From assembly GCA_016169945.1 (NCBI GenBank), contig JADLSH010000158.1, positions 531,001 through 595,000 on the forward strand: a DNA stretch of 64,000 nt. Direction: 5' to 3'. Numbering within the stretch: the stretch's first letter is position 1; each line of letters starts with the position of its first letter. The stretch is from Trachythela sp. YZ-2020 (taxonomy: Eukaryota > Cnidaria > Anthozoa > Malacalcyonacea > Clavulariidae). This document shows, piece by piece, positions 9,531 to 19,515 of the stretch. The translations under genes were made by a program, and so were the position numbers. The notes under the pieces were generated by a model. The model was not told the origin of the DNA. It saw nothing but the letters and a program-made list of their open reading frames with translations, and made no database searches.

Positions 9531-10042
9531 ATTATGGTGTAGTATTTTAAGACCCTCTTAGTAACATACGATCGTAAATTTTCATAGCAGTCCTTATGCA
9601 ATTGACCATGACTAATCTCTTCACTAGGTTGGATGTAACATGTTTTACAGTACATAGTGTCATCGATATTCTCCTTTAAACATTTTATATGGAAACATAG
9701 CTTACAGTTTTGACAAGTTCCCCTCAGTTGACTTCGTTTGATACGCTTTGAGCAGTTATTGCATGTGAAAGCTGGACCGGGATTCAATTCAATATCTCCT
9801 GCTAAAATCATGAGTAGCTTAACAGTACCCTTTAGCTTGATATGCAGCCCATTACATTGCTTGTAGTTCCATAAAGAGCCGTATATATGCGATTCAACTG
9901 CATATTCAGTCTTAGCTTCACGACAGAAGGAATAACAGACTGAATCGCTTACAAATGATTCCTTTTTCAGACCGAATATACAGTACAGAAATATAGAAAT
10001 CTTTATAAATGCTAGAGCTATACAGAGCGATCGCACCGCCAT
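9527..10042 (-). CDS. LINE N-terminal region: hydrophobic leader, 2A-like motif, PHD-type zinc finger
   Basis: From an ATG at 10042, six bases inside the element edge, the protein begins with a hydrophobic stretch (MAVRSLCIALAFIKISIFLY) that looks like a signal or membrane segment. At 9773-9796 it has DIELNPGP preceded by LLMILAG, matching the DxExNPGP consensus at which ribosomes skip a peptide bond. Then follows a zinc-binding domain with the spacing of a PHD finger (CNNC ... CQNC ... HIKC ... CKTC). 2A-like motifs upstream of PHD or endonuclease domains are established for CR1-type LINEs of marine invertebrates. The frame stops at 9527 because of a shift just before the endonuclease. Confidence 0.78.
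   Translation of the reverse strand: MAVRSLCIALAFIKISIFLYCIFGLKKESFVSDSVCYSFCREAKTEYAVESHIYGSLWNYKQCNGLHIKLKGTVKLLMILAGDIELNPGPAFTCNNCSKRIKRSQLRGTCQNCKLCFHIKCLKENIDDTMYCKTCYIQPSEEISHGQLHKDCYENLRSYVTKRVLKYYTIM
9773..9796 (-). other. 2A-like ribosome-skipping motif
   Basis: The eight codons encode DIELNPGP, exactly the DxExNPGP consensus, with the hydrophobic/Gly upstream context LLMILAG usual for 2A peptides. Separation is expected between the last Gly and Pro, releasing the leader from the PHD-endonuclease-polymerase part. Confidence 0.75.
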
Positions 10043-10048
10043 ACTGAT

Positions 10049-10868
10049 CTGGTCGGGAATTCCTGCTGCGGCCGCCGAAGTCGCAGCCCCAATGCGAAAA
10101 CTGTGACCTGAAAAGTTTCCTTCCAAACCAGCTCGAGCGACCGCGCTTTTGAGCCACTCCGCCAAAGTTGTTCTTGTCAGTGGCCGGCCATTGATGTGAC
10201 GAAACAGCGGTCCTCCGTCACCACCCCGCCAATGAAGGTAGTGCAGGAGCGCCCTAACTGCGCAAACCTCCTTACCTGAGAGGCCGAGGCGGATAGTGTG
10301 TCCTTGACGAAACGGATCAGTTTTAGAGCATTTTATGCGAAGAAAAATTACTTTCGGGTTCACGCTTGTCAATTTGTACGTCATCCACTGCCAAGTGGAC
10401 ACGCGAGTCAAAGTTACTGTTCGTTGTTGTGAACTCACCTGAACGCAAGAAACCAAAAAACCCGGTACAGCATGCCGCCCAAAATAAAATATCGTCGTAG
10501 CAATTAAAATTTAGCACTGCACGAATACGAGAAAGTACTGTTAAAGTAACAGGAAGTCTCTCACGTTTCGAAGCACCTTGAACACGTTTTATACCCCGTA
10601 AGACTCTCTCCAATGGCAAACAATTCGATAACGGGTTAGCAAAGCCATTTTCAATGTGTAGCGAACGTATTCCAGCCAGGTAGACTTTAATCGATGACGC
10701 CTTGATGGTTCTGGAAAGGTGCGTAGCAAATAACATCAGTGTCCATTCGGACGCAGGTAAGAGAGAACCGTTCACATTGACACATTGACTCCACCGACAA
10801 AACTCGAGAAACTTACGCTGTGCCGAATCGTACGTTCGCCAGGTTGAACTGGCGATGCCCTGAAACAT
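10049..10868 (-). pseudogene. DIRS-like tyrosine recombinase, main part, frameshifted
   Basis: The start ATG (10866-10868) overlaps the reverse transcriptase stop as TAATG. The first frame (10323-10868) holds the core-binding domain (STWRTYDSAQRKFLEFC) and box I with catalytic Arg (GFLRSGEF). A one-base shift near 10365-10390 moves the reading to a second frame with the catalytic Lys region (RIKCSKTDPFRQG) and HSFRIGAATSAAAAGIPDQ, the HxxR box. The gene is then cut by the LINE, and its Tyr lies at 6387-6501. Recombinases of this type integrate circular DIRS DNA. Because of the frameshift and the insertion the gene is dead. Confidence 0.85.
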
Positions 10869-12019
10869 TAGTGCTCTGGTTTGCTGACGAAGTTGTGTGA
10901 GCTCAGACGGGCTACCAACGCTGGAGGGACAACTACTGGATCTGGAAGAGCTTGTGGGGCCAATTGCCGAGACACCTGCATATTAAAGCGAGACAAGGAA
11001 TCAGCAATACCGTTTTCCTTTCCCGGGACGTGTTTTTCTGTAACTTTAAAAGTAAGCCGCGCTGCACATAAAAATAGCTCTCGTAACAGTTGCATGAGGC
11101 AGCTGTCCTTGGACGTGCCAGAAGAAATGATAGCAACAACGCTTTGATTGTCGCAGCAGAACTGGATACGGCGATAGCGCCAATTGTTTCCCCATACATG
11201 ACATGCAATGACTATAGGGAAGAGCTCTTTGTAAGCAATACTCAACGACCGTTGAGAGGTGGACCAAGAGCCATTAAACCATTCTCCTGAATAAAACGCG
11301 CCATACCCACTACTGCCTGATGCATCCGTGGACAAGCACAGATCAGGGACTGGGGCCCATGCAGGTAAATCAAAAAAGTACACAACGTCCCAAGAAGGCA
11401 GAAAGGATCGCCACCACTCTATATCGAGTTTGCACTCTTTGTTTAAGCGTATAAACCGAGAGCGCTTGCTTGAATGGCCTTTTAACAAGTCAAGCAAACG
11501 ACGCACAAATATTCGTCCCTGGGGAACGACGGCACATGCATGACTTAGTTTGCCCACAAAAGATTGAAGTTCTTTTAATCTGCAGGACCGTTTGTTGGCC
11601 CATTCATCTAGCATAATAATGAGTTCAGCGCGTTTGTCAGCGGGTAGCCGAGCGGTCATGTTATTTGAGTCTAATTCAATCCCAAGAAAAACCAAGCAGG
11701 TGGTGTAGCCTACACATTTGTCCGGCGATAAAGGAATGCCAATCTCAGTCGCGGCTTGGTCAATCGCTTTGAGGCGCGTTGCACATATATCAGATGTTGG
11801 GGGTCCTAAAGTAAAATAGTCGTCAAGGTAATGTAGTAAGTCGAGAACGTTCCAATTATTAACCAAACGCCAGTGAAATAAATCTGCCACGATGTTAAAA
11901 ATTCCCGGTGCTGAACGCCAGCCAAACGGTAATGCTAAGTCGACATAATAACCGCCTTGCCAAAACATGCCCAATAAGTGACGGTCGTAGGCCGTAGGAT
12001 GAGCATCCAAAAGATGCAA
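10868..12019 (-). CDS. DIRS-like reverse transcriptase/RNase H, C-terminal part
   Basis: From about 11987 down, the protein carries RT motifs B and C (ALPFGWRSAPGIFN, LLHYLDDYFTLG with YLDD) and the thumb. A complete RNase H follows (STDASGSSGYGAF, the Glu in YKELFPIV, CCDNQSV, and the final Asp in GIADSLSRFN). The first codons up to about 12019 belong to the inserted DNA transposon. The upstream RT motifs (IPKKDGGWRLILDLS, GKVDVKSAYRI) lie at 15904-16263. The C-terminal end overlaps the recombinase start by one base (TAATG), typical of coupled translation in DIRS elements. Confidence 0.88.
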   Translation of the reverse strand: MHLLDAHPTAYDRHLLGMFWQGGYYVDLALPFGWRSAPGIFNIVADLFHWRLVNNWNVLDLLHYLDDYFTLGPPTSDICATRLKAIDQAATEIGIPLSPDKCVGYTTCLVFLGIELDSNNMTARLPADKRAELIIMLDEWANKRSCRLKELQSFVGKLSHACAVVPQGRIFVRRLLDLLKGHSSKRSRFIRLNKECKLDIEWWRSFLPSWDVVYFFDLPAWAPVPDLCLSTDASGSSGYGAFYSGEWFNGSWSTSQRSLSIAYKELFPIVIACHVWGNNWRYRRIQFCCDNQSVVAIISSGTSKDSCLMQLLRELFLCAARLTFKVTEKHVPGKENGIADSLSRFNMQVSRQLAPQALPDPVVVPPALVARLSSHNFVSKPEH

Positions 12020-12241
12020 TTCCGTTGCACCCCTCGTGGAACTACGTAATTTTCACATGAATCAATAGATAAAAACTTACTTTATCAGAATCCGTTGCTC
12101 CCCAAGCGAAACAGGTGCACAATTGGGAAAAAAATCCCTCCAAAGTTTGCTATTTTCGCGCTTCGAAATATTCGAACCGCCATTGTTTTGGTAGCAAATA
12201 CGCATGCGCTTGTCAGCCAAACTCGCACTGCGCACGCGCAG
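11988..12241 (+). repeat. Left terminal inverted repeat of the 3.9-kb transposon
   Basis: Pairs with 15638-15903 in inverse orientation. The common part includes CATTGTTTTGGTAGCAAATA and GCGAAATATTCGAA-type sequence. Short frames over this segment are shadows. Confidence 0.8.
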
Positions 12242-12571
12242 ACAGAAAAATGGATTTTCCCTGTGGGTTTTCCCCGATTTCCCCCGTAAAAACAACAAAA
12301 TAAAATCACGGAATAGAGATCAAACTTTGTAATATTGACGAATAAAACACACACATTAAATATTGTTTAAAACACATTGTACATTTTGCTTGCCCATATA
12401 TATGCTAAATCACTTCAATTCATTGGCTGTTGTTTGACAAATATCTTTGCGCAACAATGTTTCCCAGTTGGTCCCGGGCTTTAAGGGATATTTATATAAA
12501 CTCCTAGGAAAACCTCTAATTGAAAGAAACATGTCCCAGGCACCAACTCGAAATTCATCATAAAAAAAGAT

Positions 12572-13444
12572 CAATGGACCATTCCCCTATTAAACTAAGT
12601 TTTGAATTAGGAAATTGTATCAGTACAGCTGGAAAGAGCATCCTAAGTTTAGTAAAATTGCAAAGTTTGGTTGTGAAATGTTGTAAAATGTGGAAAATAT
12701 AGCCCTGCGAAGTTGGTAAATTTTCTATATTAGAGACCTTAAGATTGAAGTTTACGGCAAACCGCAAACCGCTGTGAAAGTTGAGGTTTTTGCTGTTGTA
12801 ATTCACCAGCTTTTACACAAATTTTGAAAGATATCAAACATTCGTATAGCTTACGAAATTGTGCACTAATCAATTAAACAAGATTAATCACCATTGGCGT
12901 TCTCGCCAAACTAGGAAACTACATCTTGACGTTTGAAGTTTACATTTGGCGTATAAATTTCATGCTTGAACGCCTAAAGGCACTCGTAGGCGTACAACGG
13001 TAAACCTCGAACCTCAAGATGTGGTTTCCTGGTTTGGCGAGAACGCCAATGGTGACTAAACTTTGTTAATTGATTAGTGCACAATTTCGTAAGTTATACG
13101 AATGTTTGATATATTTCAAAATTTGTGTAAAAGTTGGTGAATTACAACAGCAAAAACCTCAACTTTCACAGCGGTTTGTGGTTTGCCGTAAACGTCAATC
13201 TTAAGGTCTCTATTTTTGTATTACGCACGCAAAACGGTTACCACTTTTTTAAAAGTGGTAACCGTTTTCCGCACGTAATACAAAAATATAGAAAATTTAC
13301 CAACTTCACAGCGCTATATTTTCCACATTTTACGACATTTCGCAACCAAACTTTGCAATTTTGCTAAACTTAGGATGCTCTTTCCAGCTGTACTGATACA
13401 ATTTCCTAATTCAAAAGTTAGTCTAATAGGGGAATGGTCCATTG
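12572..13444. repeat. 873-bp fold-back element with a nested palindrome
   Basis: The ends CAATGGACC/GGTCCATTG begin two arms that pair over most of their length around a centre near 13.0 kb (CACCATTGGCGTTCTCGCCAAAC on one side is repeated in inverse on the other). The right arm alone carries an additional 72-bp near-perfect palindrome (13215-13286, TTGTATTACGCACGCAAAACGG and its inverse), a later insertion. No coding capacity. Confidence 0.8.
13215..13286. repeat. Nested 72-bp palindrome
   Basis: TTGTATTACG...CGTAATACAA ends enclose ACGGTTACCACTTTT/AAAAGTGGTAACCGT. It interrupts the right arm of the surrounding fold-back exactly where the left arm is continuous, so it is a separate small element. 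Confidence 0.7.
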
Positions 13445-13756
13445 GGAGGAAATATAAAATCCATAATTTCATCATAACTATCTATAATTGAAAGAAATAT
13501 TTTCATCCTTGAGCCCAGATTTTCATCAGTGCAATAAAATCCCACTTATTGGATCCTGGCCAAGGGCCTACGCTCAAAACGAGATTGCATGTATTCTACA
13601 ATAAGCTGTCCTGGCTTTTGTCTGGTAAAGTTCTACTTCTCGTATTTTAACTATTACATATATTATATTGTGACATAAGTTGGTATTTAGCCACTATCTA
13701 GAATAGCAAGGAATGAATTAGAATTTCCCTCAGTTTCTGTGTTGGAATTCAGATCA

Positions 13757-15470
13757 TCATGGTACAGCTCTCTTCATGACTTATTTGACATATGTTCCTC
13801 AACCAATTCAGAAGAATCCAAATTTTCCACATAATTATACAATCTCACTAACATTTCTCATTTTCGGTACACAGAACACAAGTTGGGGATAACTTTTCAT
13901 CAGTCGTTGCTTGAGTTTAAAAGCTCTATATTTAGATGCATCCACATTCTCAGTGTCCTTAGCAATGATAACAAATTTCTCCAGCAAATCTTTCATATAC
14001 TTTATTTGCTTATTTCCGATGACCTCCGTCTCGATTACTTTCTTATGCATCAGTCAAATCCAAGCGTGCCCATCCCCCCCCCGGGAATTTGACAAATTTT
14101 GTAAAAATGGTGCTAATGCCCCCCGGTGGGGTCACAAACAAGTGAAAATGCCCCATGGTGGGGCCACAAGTCAGTGGCAAATTCCCCACCCCGGGGAACC
14201 TTATTCCACTTTTGAAAGCAGATATTATTACAAAATATAAGCACGTTAATGTTGGTACAAGGCAAAACAACTACATAGCAAATATTAATAATTTTATACA
14301 CATGTACTGTATGTTAAAAAGCTGTATCAAATTGGGGTTGTGTCCATATGAACAAACCATGCTTCGTTAGGAGCAAAATAATGTGGAACATTGCAGCCAA
14401 ATTAAGTCTAAGCTTTGAGCAACGAGAACTACGACGTTTCGAGCGGCAAAGGGCCTACGCTTCCAGACGAAGGGCCCCCGGTTCGAAACTTACCTACACT
14501 GGCACCACAAAGCCGAAGTCTTTCTATTTGGCCAAATGGTTTTATTAGGTTCAAAATAGAAAATTTTCTAATGCCCTACCCCCGGGCTAACATTAGCTTT
14601 CAAATCCCCCACCCCAGGGAGGAGCCAAAGTGTCAAATGCGGGGGGGGGGGTGGGCACACTTGGATTTGACTGATGCATTACAGAAGACATCATAAGACT
14701 TCTCGTACACTGATGTAGATCTTTCAGTCTCCGATTGCTTCTTCGTCTCTCTGGTGAGAAATTTTGTATAATTGCAGTAGCAAACTTTGTGATAGCACAG
14801 TCTTTCCCCTGGATTTGCACAAGTATCCGTTCATCACTCTTTCTCTCGGCAGCTGTACGTAGAAGACCAGCATCAATTGTTTCTGTCAACATGAGTGGGG
14901 TTCTTCTTCTCTTCTTAGTTACCTGGTGTAAAACAAAATTATTAAACTAAATATCTGCTAATAACAAGGTTGGATGTTTGTAGCATTAGAAACTACTTTA
15001 CCCTAAATAAACTTAATTGATCACATTTCAAGATATTTTAAAACCAAACCCGAGAATGTTGTGCACATTGCGCTAGTATATACCTGTCAAAATGACCATA
15101 CCTTGTCTGGTGAGAACCAAGAGGCGTCTCTTCCACAAATAATACATATCTCTGGGAGTACATGCTCGTTTCTTTTAGGCAGGGTCTTATTAGGTTCTAC
15201 GACTGATTGACGTGTAATTTTTCGCCTTGGTTCTATTGGCTATTTGGCTCCACTTCCACATGTGGTTCTTCGGTAGAAGTTACAGTTTTAGAGCTAGTTC
15301 CTTCTCCTTTTTCTTCTTTTCTCTGTTGTCTACGGATCTTCTCTTCATCACAAAATCTCTTCGAGCATTTCATGATTGTACCATTCTATGAATTGACAGA
15401 TCCGTCATCGATGTTCTCGTACGATTTCTTAGCTATTTCAGCTTGTTGACACTTAAGTTTGGCCTATTTA
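13757..15470 (-). pseudogene. Spliced gene of the 3.9-kb transposon, decayed, function unknown
   Basis: Three minus-strand coding blocks fit together. Block 1 (about 15470-15102) encodes a charged segment (EEKIRRQQRKEEKGEG) and, after a premature stop region, a zinc-knuckle-like CIICGRDASWFSPDK ending at a GT donor. Block 2 starts at 14922 after an AG acceptor and encodes VTKKRRRTPLMLTETIDAG and DERILVQIQGKDCAI. Block 3 (14045-13757) encodes KVIETEVIGNKQIKYMKDLL and YPQLVFCVPKMRN, then passes at least one stop. Between blocks 2 and 3 a TGCA-flanked MITE interrupts the reading frame. I do not recognise a catalytic domain. By position it is the element's own protein gene, perhaps its DNA-binding half. 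Confidence 0.5.
14050..14674. mobile_element. MITE, TGCA target duplication (copy 1)
   Basis: Terminal inverted repeats begin TCAGTCAAATCCAAG and end CTTGGATTTGACTGA, flanked by TGCA on both sides (14046-14049, 14675-14678). The interior has several GC-rich C/G-run blocks (CCCCCCGGTGGGG-like) and no coding frame of its own. It lies in the coding region of the surrounding transposon gene. A second, shorter copy with the same ends and the same TGCA flanks is at 41432-41858. Confidence 0.75.
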
Positions 15471-15637
15471 GACCTACACTCAAGAAATCTCTTAAGCCTT
15501 TGGCGTGTAACTTTGCAAAGTTGCTCCGTAACGCCATAAAAATGCATAAAACATGAGGATATTCGAGTTTTATAAATATCTTCAGCCATGATTGTTTTGC
15601 ATAACTAAGCGTGTTTCCACTTCGAAGCATGTGCGTG

Positions 15638-15903
15638 TTTGTGCGCGTGCGCAGTGCGAGTTTTGCTGACTGCGCATGCGTATTTGCTACCAAAACAATG
15701 GCGGTTCGAATATTTCGAAGCGCGAAAATAGCAAACTTTGGAGGGATTTTTTTCCCAATTGTGCACCTGTTTTGCTTGGGGAGCAACGGATTCTGATAAA
15801 GTAAGTTTTTATCTATTGATTCATGTGAAAATTATGCAGTTCCACGAGGGGTGCAACGGAATCCGTTTTCTAAGCATCTTTTGGATGCTCATCCTACGGC
15901 CTA
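15638..15903 (-). repeat. Right terminal inverted repeat of the 3.9-kb transposon
   Basis: Inverse of 11988-12241, with an 11-bp stretch near the tip absent from the left copy. It ends at the TCG target duplication (15904-15906). Confidence 0.8.
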
Positions 15904-16263
15904 TCGGACGGATGCACTGGAATTATGCGATATGCGCTTTTAACATCGACTTTACCCATTAACGCGCCGCGTCCGGCTTTAACGATTAGTGCAATAGCAT
16001 CAGATACTTTGCTATAAGTAAGTGTAAATTCCTCTTTATTAATCCCATCATTTACGCTATGACCAAAGGGAAATGATAAATCAAGAATTAAACGCCAGCC
16101 ACCGTCCTTTTTGGGAATCACGCCAAAACGACTTAACTGTAAATTTGCTAAGGGGGGTACAGCAGTAGGCCCAAACGCACGACCTAACGAAACTTCTTTT
16201 GCAAGGTATTCGTCAATTACCGTGGGATGTTCGAGGGCTGATGGGCAATTAGCCTTGGCAGAT
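15904..16263 (-). pseudogene. DIRS-like reverse transcriptase, N-terminal fingers piece
   Basis: The minus strand encodes, in order, a segment with PSALEHPTVIDEYLAKEVSLG, then IPKKDGGWRLILDLSFP (fingers) and GKVDVKSAYRIIPVHPSD, motif A of the reverse transcriptase. It is cut at 15904 by the 3.9-kb transposon, with the next residues at 11987. On its other side it is cut at 16263 by the 9.6-kb transposon, with the preceding residues at 25858 and above. The frame is open throughout. Confidence 0.88.
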
Positions 16264-16267
16264 TTAA

Positions 16268-16945
16268 GAGCATATGTCTGTATCGGTCGAGAAACTCGAG
16301 ACAGTTGCGAAAAATCAGACTTGATTTTATTTCACCAAAAGAACCCTTCTACATAGGTATTTCAGAAAACATGATCAAAAAGTCGCAGCGCGATTTTATT
16401 TTTATAAAATTTTCGAAAGTTTAAAAAATCGGTAAAAATGTTGTTGTTTTTCTAATTAATATGCACGAATCGAGAGTCAACTTAAATAATCAAAAGACCG
16501 CATGGGCATCAACTAACCCAAACCATCTTTTGCGTGAAACTAACCTAACATTGTGTCTTTCATTTGTACTATTCCATTCTTACCAACTATGACCTAGACA
16601 TCATATCTTTAGCGTCATAAAAACCTTCTATATTTTGTAGTCAATCGACGGTCAAAATTTTAACAAAATTTAGACTCAAATATCTCTGCTGGTACCTAAC
16701 AAATCGAAAAGAGAGCTATATTACATTAAAGAATATCTTTTCTAGTGTCCCTAGACCGAAAGTCAGCTTCTACAAATAAAACGCCAATCGACGAGCGAAG
16801 TTTATTGGGAGGTGGTCAAGCATGAAATGTGACTAATTAATTTCAAGCGCTGACATCAATATGCAAATTATAAGAGAAAACCTTGTCACGTTATATATTT
16901 CGTTCACAAAACTGGTTGGTGAAGCAAAATAAAATGTTTTTGGGG
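16268..16945 (+). repeat. Left terminal inverted repeat of the 9.6-kb transposon
   Basis: Pairs with 25190-25853. Shared blocks include GCGCGATTTTATTTT, ATTAATATGCACGAATCGAG and the AAACGCCAATCGACGAGCGA region near 16.78 kb. No gene. Confidence 0.85.
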
Positions 16946-17282
16946 GGTTTTAAAAGCCATTATATAAATCATTACTCACTATAAATCATGAAAAATGACA
17001 ATCAAACAGCTACGAGAAAAGCACGCAACCGGCCAAGAACAATTTACATTCAAAGGAAGTAACGACGTGTGTGTAAGTTGTCAGCATTTCACGCTCTAAA
17101 TCGAAACTATTAACTTTTGTGTTGATAAATATATCAAAGCACAAAACAAATACAGATTTACAGTTACATGTTTTACTTAGTGTAAAGCAACAACTTACTA
17201 ACAAGTAAAAATCTGGAAAAAGCTAAGGAAAGCCAATGAATTAGCTAGCCTCTACTAGTTGCGTTATAGCACTAAGGTGCGG

Positions 17283-17970
17283 GATTGCAGAAAATCAAAA
17301 TATCAAGTCCAATATCAAAACATTTTGATATTATCAAACCATCACAATATCAAAAATATAAAACCGTATCAAATGGTGTTTTGATAATATCAAAGTGAAA
17401 TATCAAAATAGTAATTGTGTTTAAAGTATGCAAAGTGAAATATCAAAATATTTTCAATGTCCGGTTTGATATTTTGATATATCATGATATTATCATAATA
17501 TCATGATATTTTGATATCAAATGGTGTTTTCATAATATCAAAGTGAAATATCAAAATATTTTCAATGTCCGGTTTGATATTTTGATATATCATGATATTA
17601 TCATGATATTTTGATATCAAATGGTGTTTTGATAATATCAAAGTGAAATATCAAAATAGTAATTGTGTTTAAAGTATGCAAAGTGAAATATCAAAATATT
17701 TTCAATGTATGGTTTGATATTTTGATATAACATGATATTATCATAATATCATGATATTTTTATATCAAATGGTGTTTTGATAATATCAAAGTCAAATATC
17801 AAAATAGTAATTGTGTTTAAAGTATGCAAAGTGAAATATCAAAATATTTTCAATGTACGGTTTGATATTTTGATATATCATGATATTATCATAATATCAT
17901 GATATTTTGATATCAAATGGTGTTTTGATAATATCAAAGTGAAATATCAAAATGAGTAATTGTGACTTGT
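17283..17970 (-). repeat. AT-rich satellite array, inverted orientation
   Basis: Units of roughly 110-160 bp containing GATATATCATGATATTATC, GGTGTTTTGATAATATCAAA and AATTGTGTTTAAAGTATGC recur about five times. They are the reverse complement of the 118-bp units at 18612-19515, with some expansion and deletion among units. Confidence 0.85.
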
Positions 17971-17989
17971 GTTTATGACGGTATGCCGA

Positions 17990-18477
17990 GTTTTCATTAT
18001 ATTACTATTACCACAATAATCTATTCCTCCTTCACAATAAAACACGCCAAATATTACTATAATCTCTATTCCTCGTTCTCAACAGAACACACAAAATATT
18101 ACTATAATACTCTATTCCTCGTTCTCAATAAAACACGCGAAATATTAATATAATACTCTATTCCACGTTCTCAATAAAACACGCAAAATATTACTATAAT
18201 GCTCTATTTCTCGTTCTCAATAAAACACGCAAAATATTACTATATTCTATAATGCTCTATTTCTCGTTCTCAATAAAACACGCGAAATATTACTATGATA
18301 CTCTATTCCTCGTTCTCAATAAAACACGCAAAATATTACTATAATGCTCTATTTCTCGTTCTCAATAAAACACGCAAAATATTAGCTACTATAATGCTCT
18401 ATTTCTCGTTCTCAATAAAACACGCCAAATATTACTAATATAATGCTCTGTTTCTCGTTCTCAATGAAGCACGCAAA
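17990..18477 (+). repeat. 46-bp tandem array
   Basis: About ten copies of a 46-bp unit containing ATATTACTATAATGCTCTAT, TTCTCGTTCTCAATAAAAC and ACGCAA, with small insertions between some copies. It sits between the two inverted satellite arms. Confidence 0.88.
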
Positions 18478-18611
18478 GGGTTAGGGTTAGGGTTAGGGTT
18501 AGGGTTAGGTTAGGTTAGGTTCGGGTTAGGTCAGATTTAGGGTTTAGGTTTAGGTTAGGGGTTGGGGTTAGGGTTTAGTTAGGGTTTAGTTTGGGGTTAG
18601 GGGTTGGGGTT
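18478..18611 (+). repeat. Interstitial telomere-like TTAGGG tract
   Basis: Four to five perfect GGGTTA repeats give way to degenerate forms (TTAGGTTAGG, GGTTTAGG, GGGGTTGGGG). TTAGGG is the usual metazoan telomere repeat, including in cnidarians. It is enclosed by satellite on both sides and by a target duplication further out, so it is internal, not a chromosome end. Confidence 0.9.
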
Positions 18612-19515
18612 AAACACAATTAATATTTTGACATTTCACTTTGATATTATCAAAACACCGTTTGATAATATCAAAATATCATGATATTATGATAATATCA
18701 TGATATATCACAATATCAAGCCATACTTTAAACACAATTAATATTTTGATATTTCACTTTGATATTATCAAAACACCGTTTGATAATATCAAAATATCAT
18801 GATATTATGATAATATCATGATATATCACAATATCAAGCCATACTTTAAACACAATTAATATTTTGATATTTTACTTTGATATTATCAAAACACCGTTTG
18901 ATAATATCAAAATATCATGATATTATGATAATATCATGATATATCACAATATCAAGCCATACTTTAAACACAATTAATATTTTGATATTTCACTTTGATA
19001 TTATCAAAACACCGTTTGATAATATCAAAATATCATGATATTATGATAATATCATGATATATCACAATATCAAGCCATACTTTAAACACAATTAATATTT
19101 TGATATTTCACTTTGATATTATCAAAACACCGTTTGATAATATCAAAATAACATGATATTATGATAATATCATGATATATCACAATATCAAGCCATACTT
19201 TAAACACAATTAATATTTTGATATTTCACTTTGATATTATCAAAACACCGTTTGATAATATCAAAATATCATGATATTATGATAATATCATGATATATCA
19301 CAATATCAAGCCATACTTTAAACACAATTAATATTTTGATATTTCACTTTGATATTATCAAAACACCGTTTGATAATATCAAAATATCATGATATTATGA
19401 TAATATCATGATATATCACAATATCAAGCCATACTTTAAACACAATTAATATTTTGATATTTCACTTTGATATTATCAAAACACCGTTTGATAATATCAA
19501 AATATCATGATATTT
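18612..19515 (+). repeat. 118-bp satellite array
   Basis: About 7.6 nearly identical copies of a 118-bp unit (unit starts at 18612, 18730, 18848, 18966 and onward) containing AAACACAATTAATATTTTG, AAAACACCGTTTGATAATAT and several ATCATGATAT palindromes. Copies differ by single bases, so the array was homogenised recently. Confidence 0.92.

Larger units (their letters stand above)
6502..10048 (-). mobile_element. CR1-type non-LTR retrotransposon (LINE) with PHD finger and 2A-like motif
   Basis: The left end is a trinucleotide tail (ATTATT repeats at about 6507-6521, read on the minus strand as the 3' tail). The right edge abuts the DIRS recombinase codon for Gln at 10049. The 3547-bp insert contains an N-terminal PHD/2A coding part and an endonuclease/reverse transcriptase frame. 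Lack of a clear target duplication is common in CR1/L2 groups. The element is nearly intact apart from one frameshift near 9555. Confidence 0.85.
11988..15903 (-). mobile_element. 3.9-kb DNA transposon, 3-bp target duplication, about 250-bp terminal inverted repeats
   Basis: The ends are perfect inverted repeats for the first 30 bp, starting TAGGCCGTAGGATGAGCATC on the plus strand. The inverted repeats continue imperfectly for about 250 bp, with an 11-bp indel (TTAGAAAACGG on the minus strand) only on the right. TCG flanks both sides (11985-11987, 15904-15906). Removing the insert and one TCG closes the DIRS reverse transcriptase frame exactly, so the boundaries are well fixed. Inside are a decayed spliced gene on the minus strand, an 873-bp fold-back element and a TGCA-flanked MITE. 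Superfamily is not clear: three-base duplications occur in several groups (EnSpm/CACTA, Harbinger, Academ) but the TAGG ends do not decide. Confidence 0.8.

Noticed and set aside
10881..11543. Several frames opposite the DIRS RNase H
   Set aside because: They are antisense or alternative-frame shadows of the strongly conserved RT/RNase H frame.
14430..14490. A second hammerhead-like ribozyme (GACGTTTCGAGC ... CCAGACGAAGGGCC)
   Set aside because: The core reads CAGACGA, not CTGACGA, and no stem I partner is visible. At most a degenerate trace.
18478..18611. True telomere or chromosome end
   Set aside because: Satellite arrays, a target duplication and 45 kb of further sequence continue beyond it, so it is interstitial.
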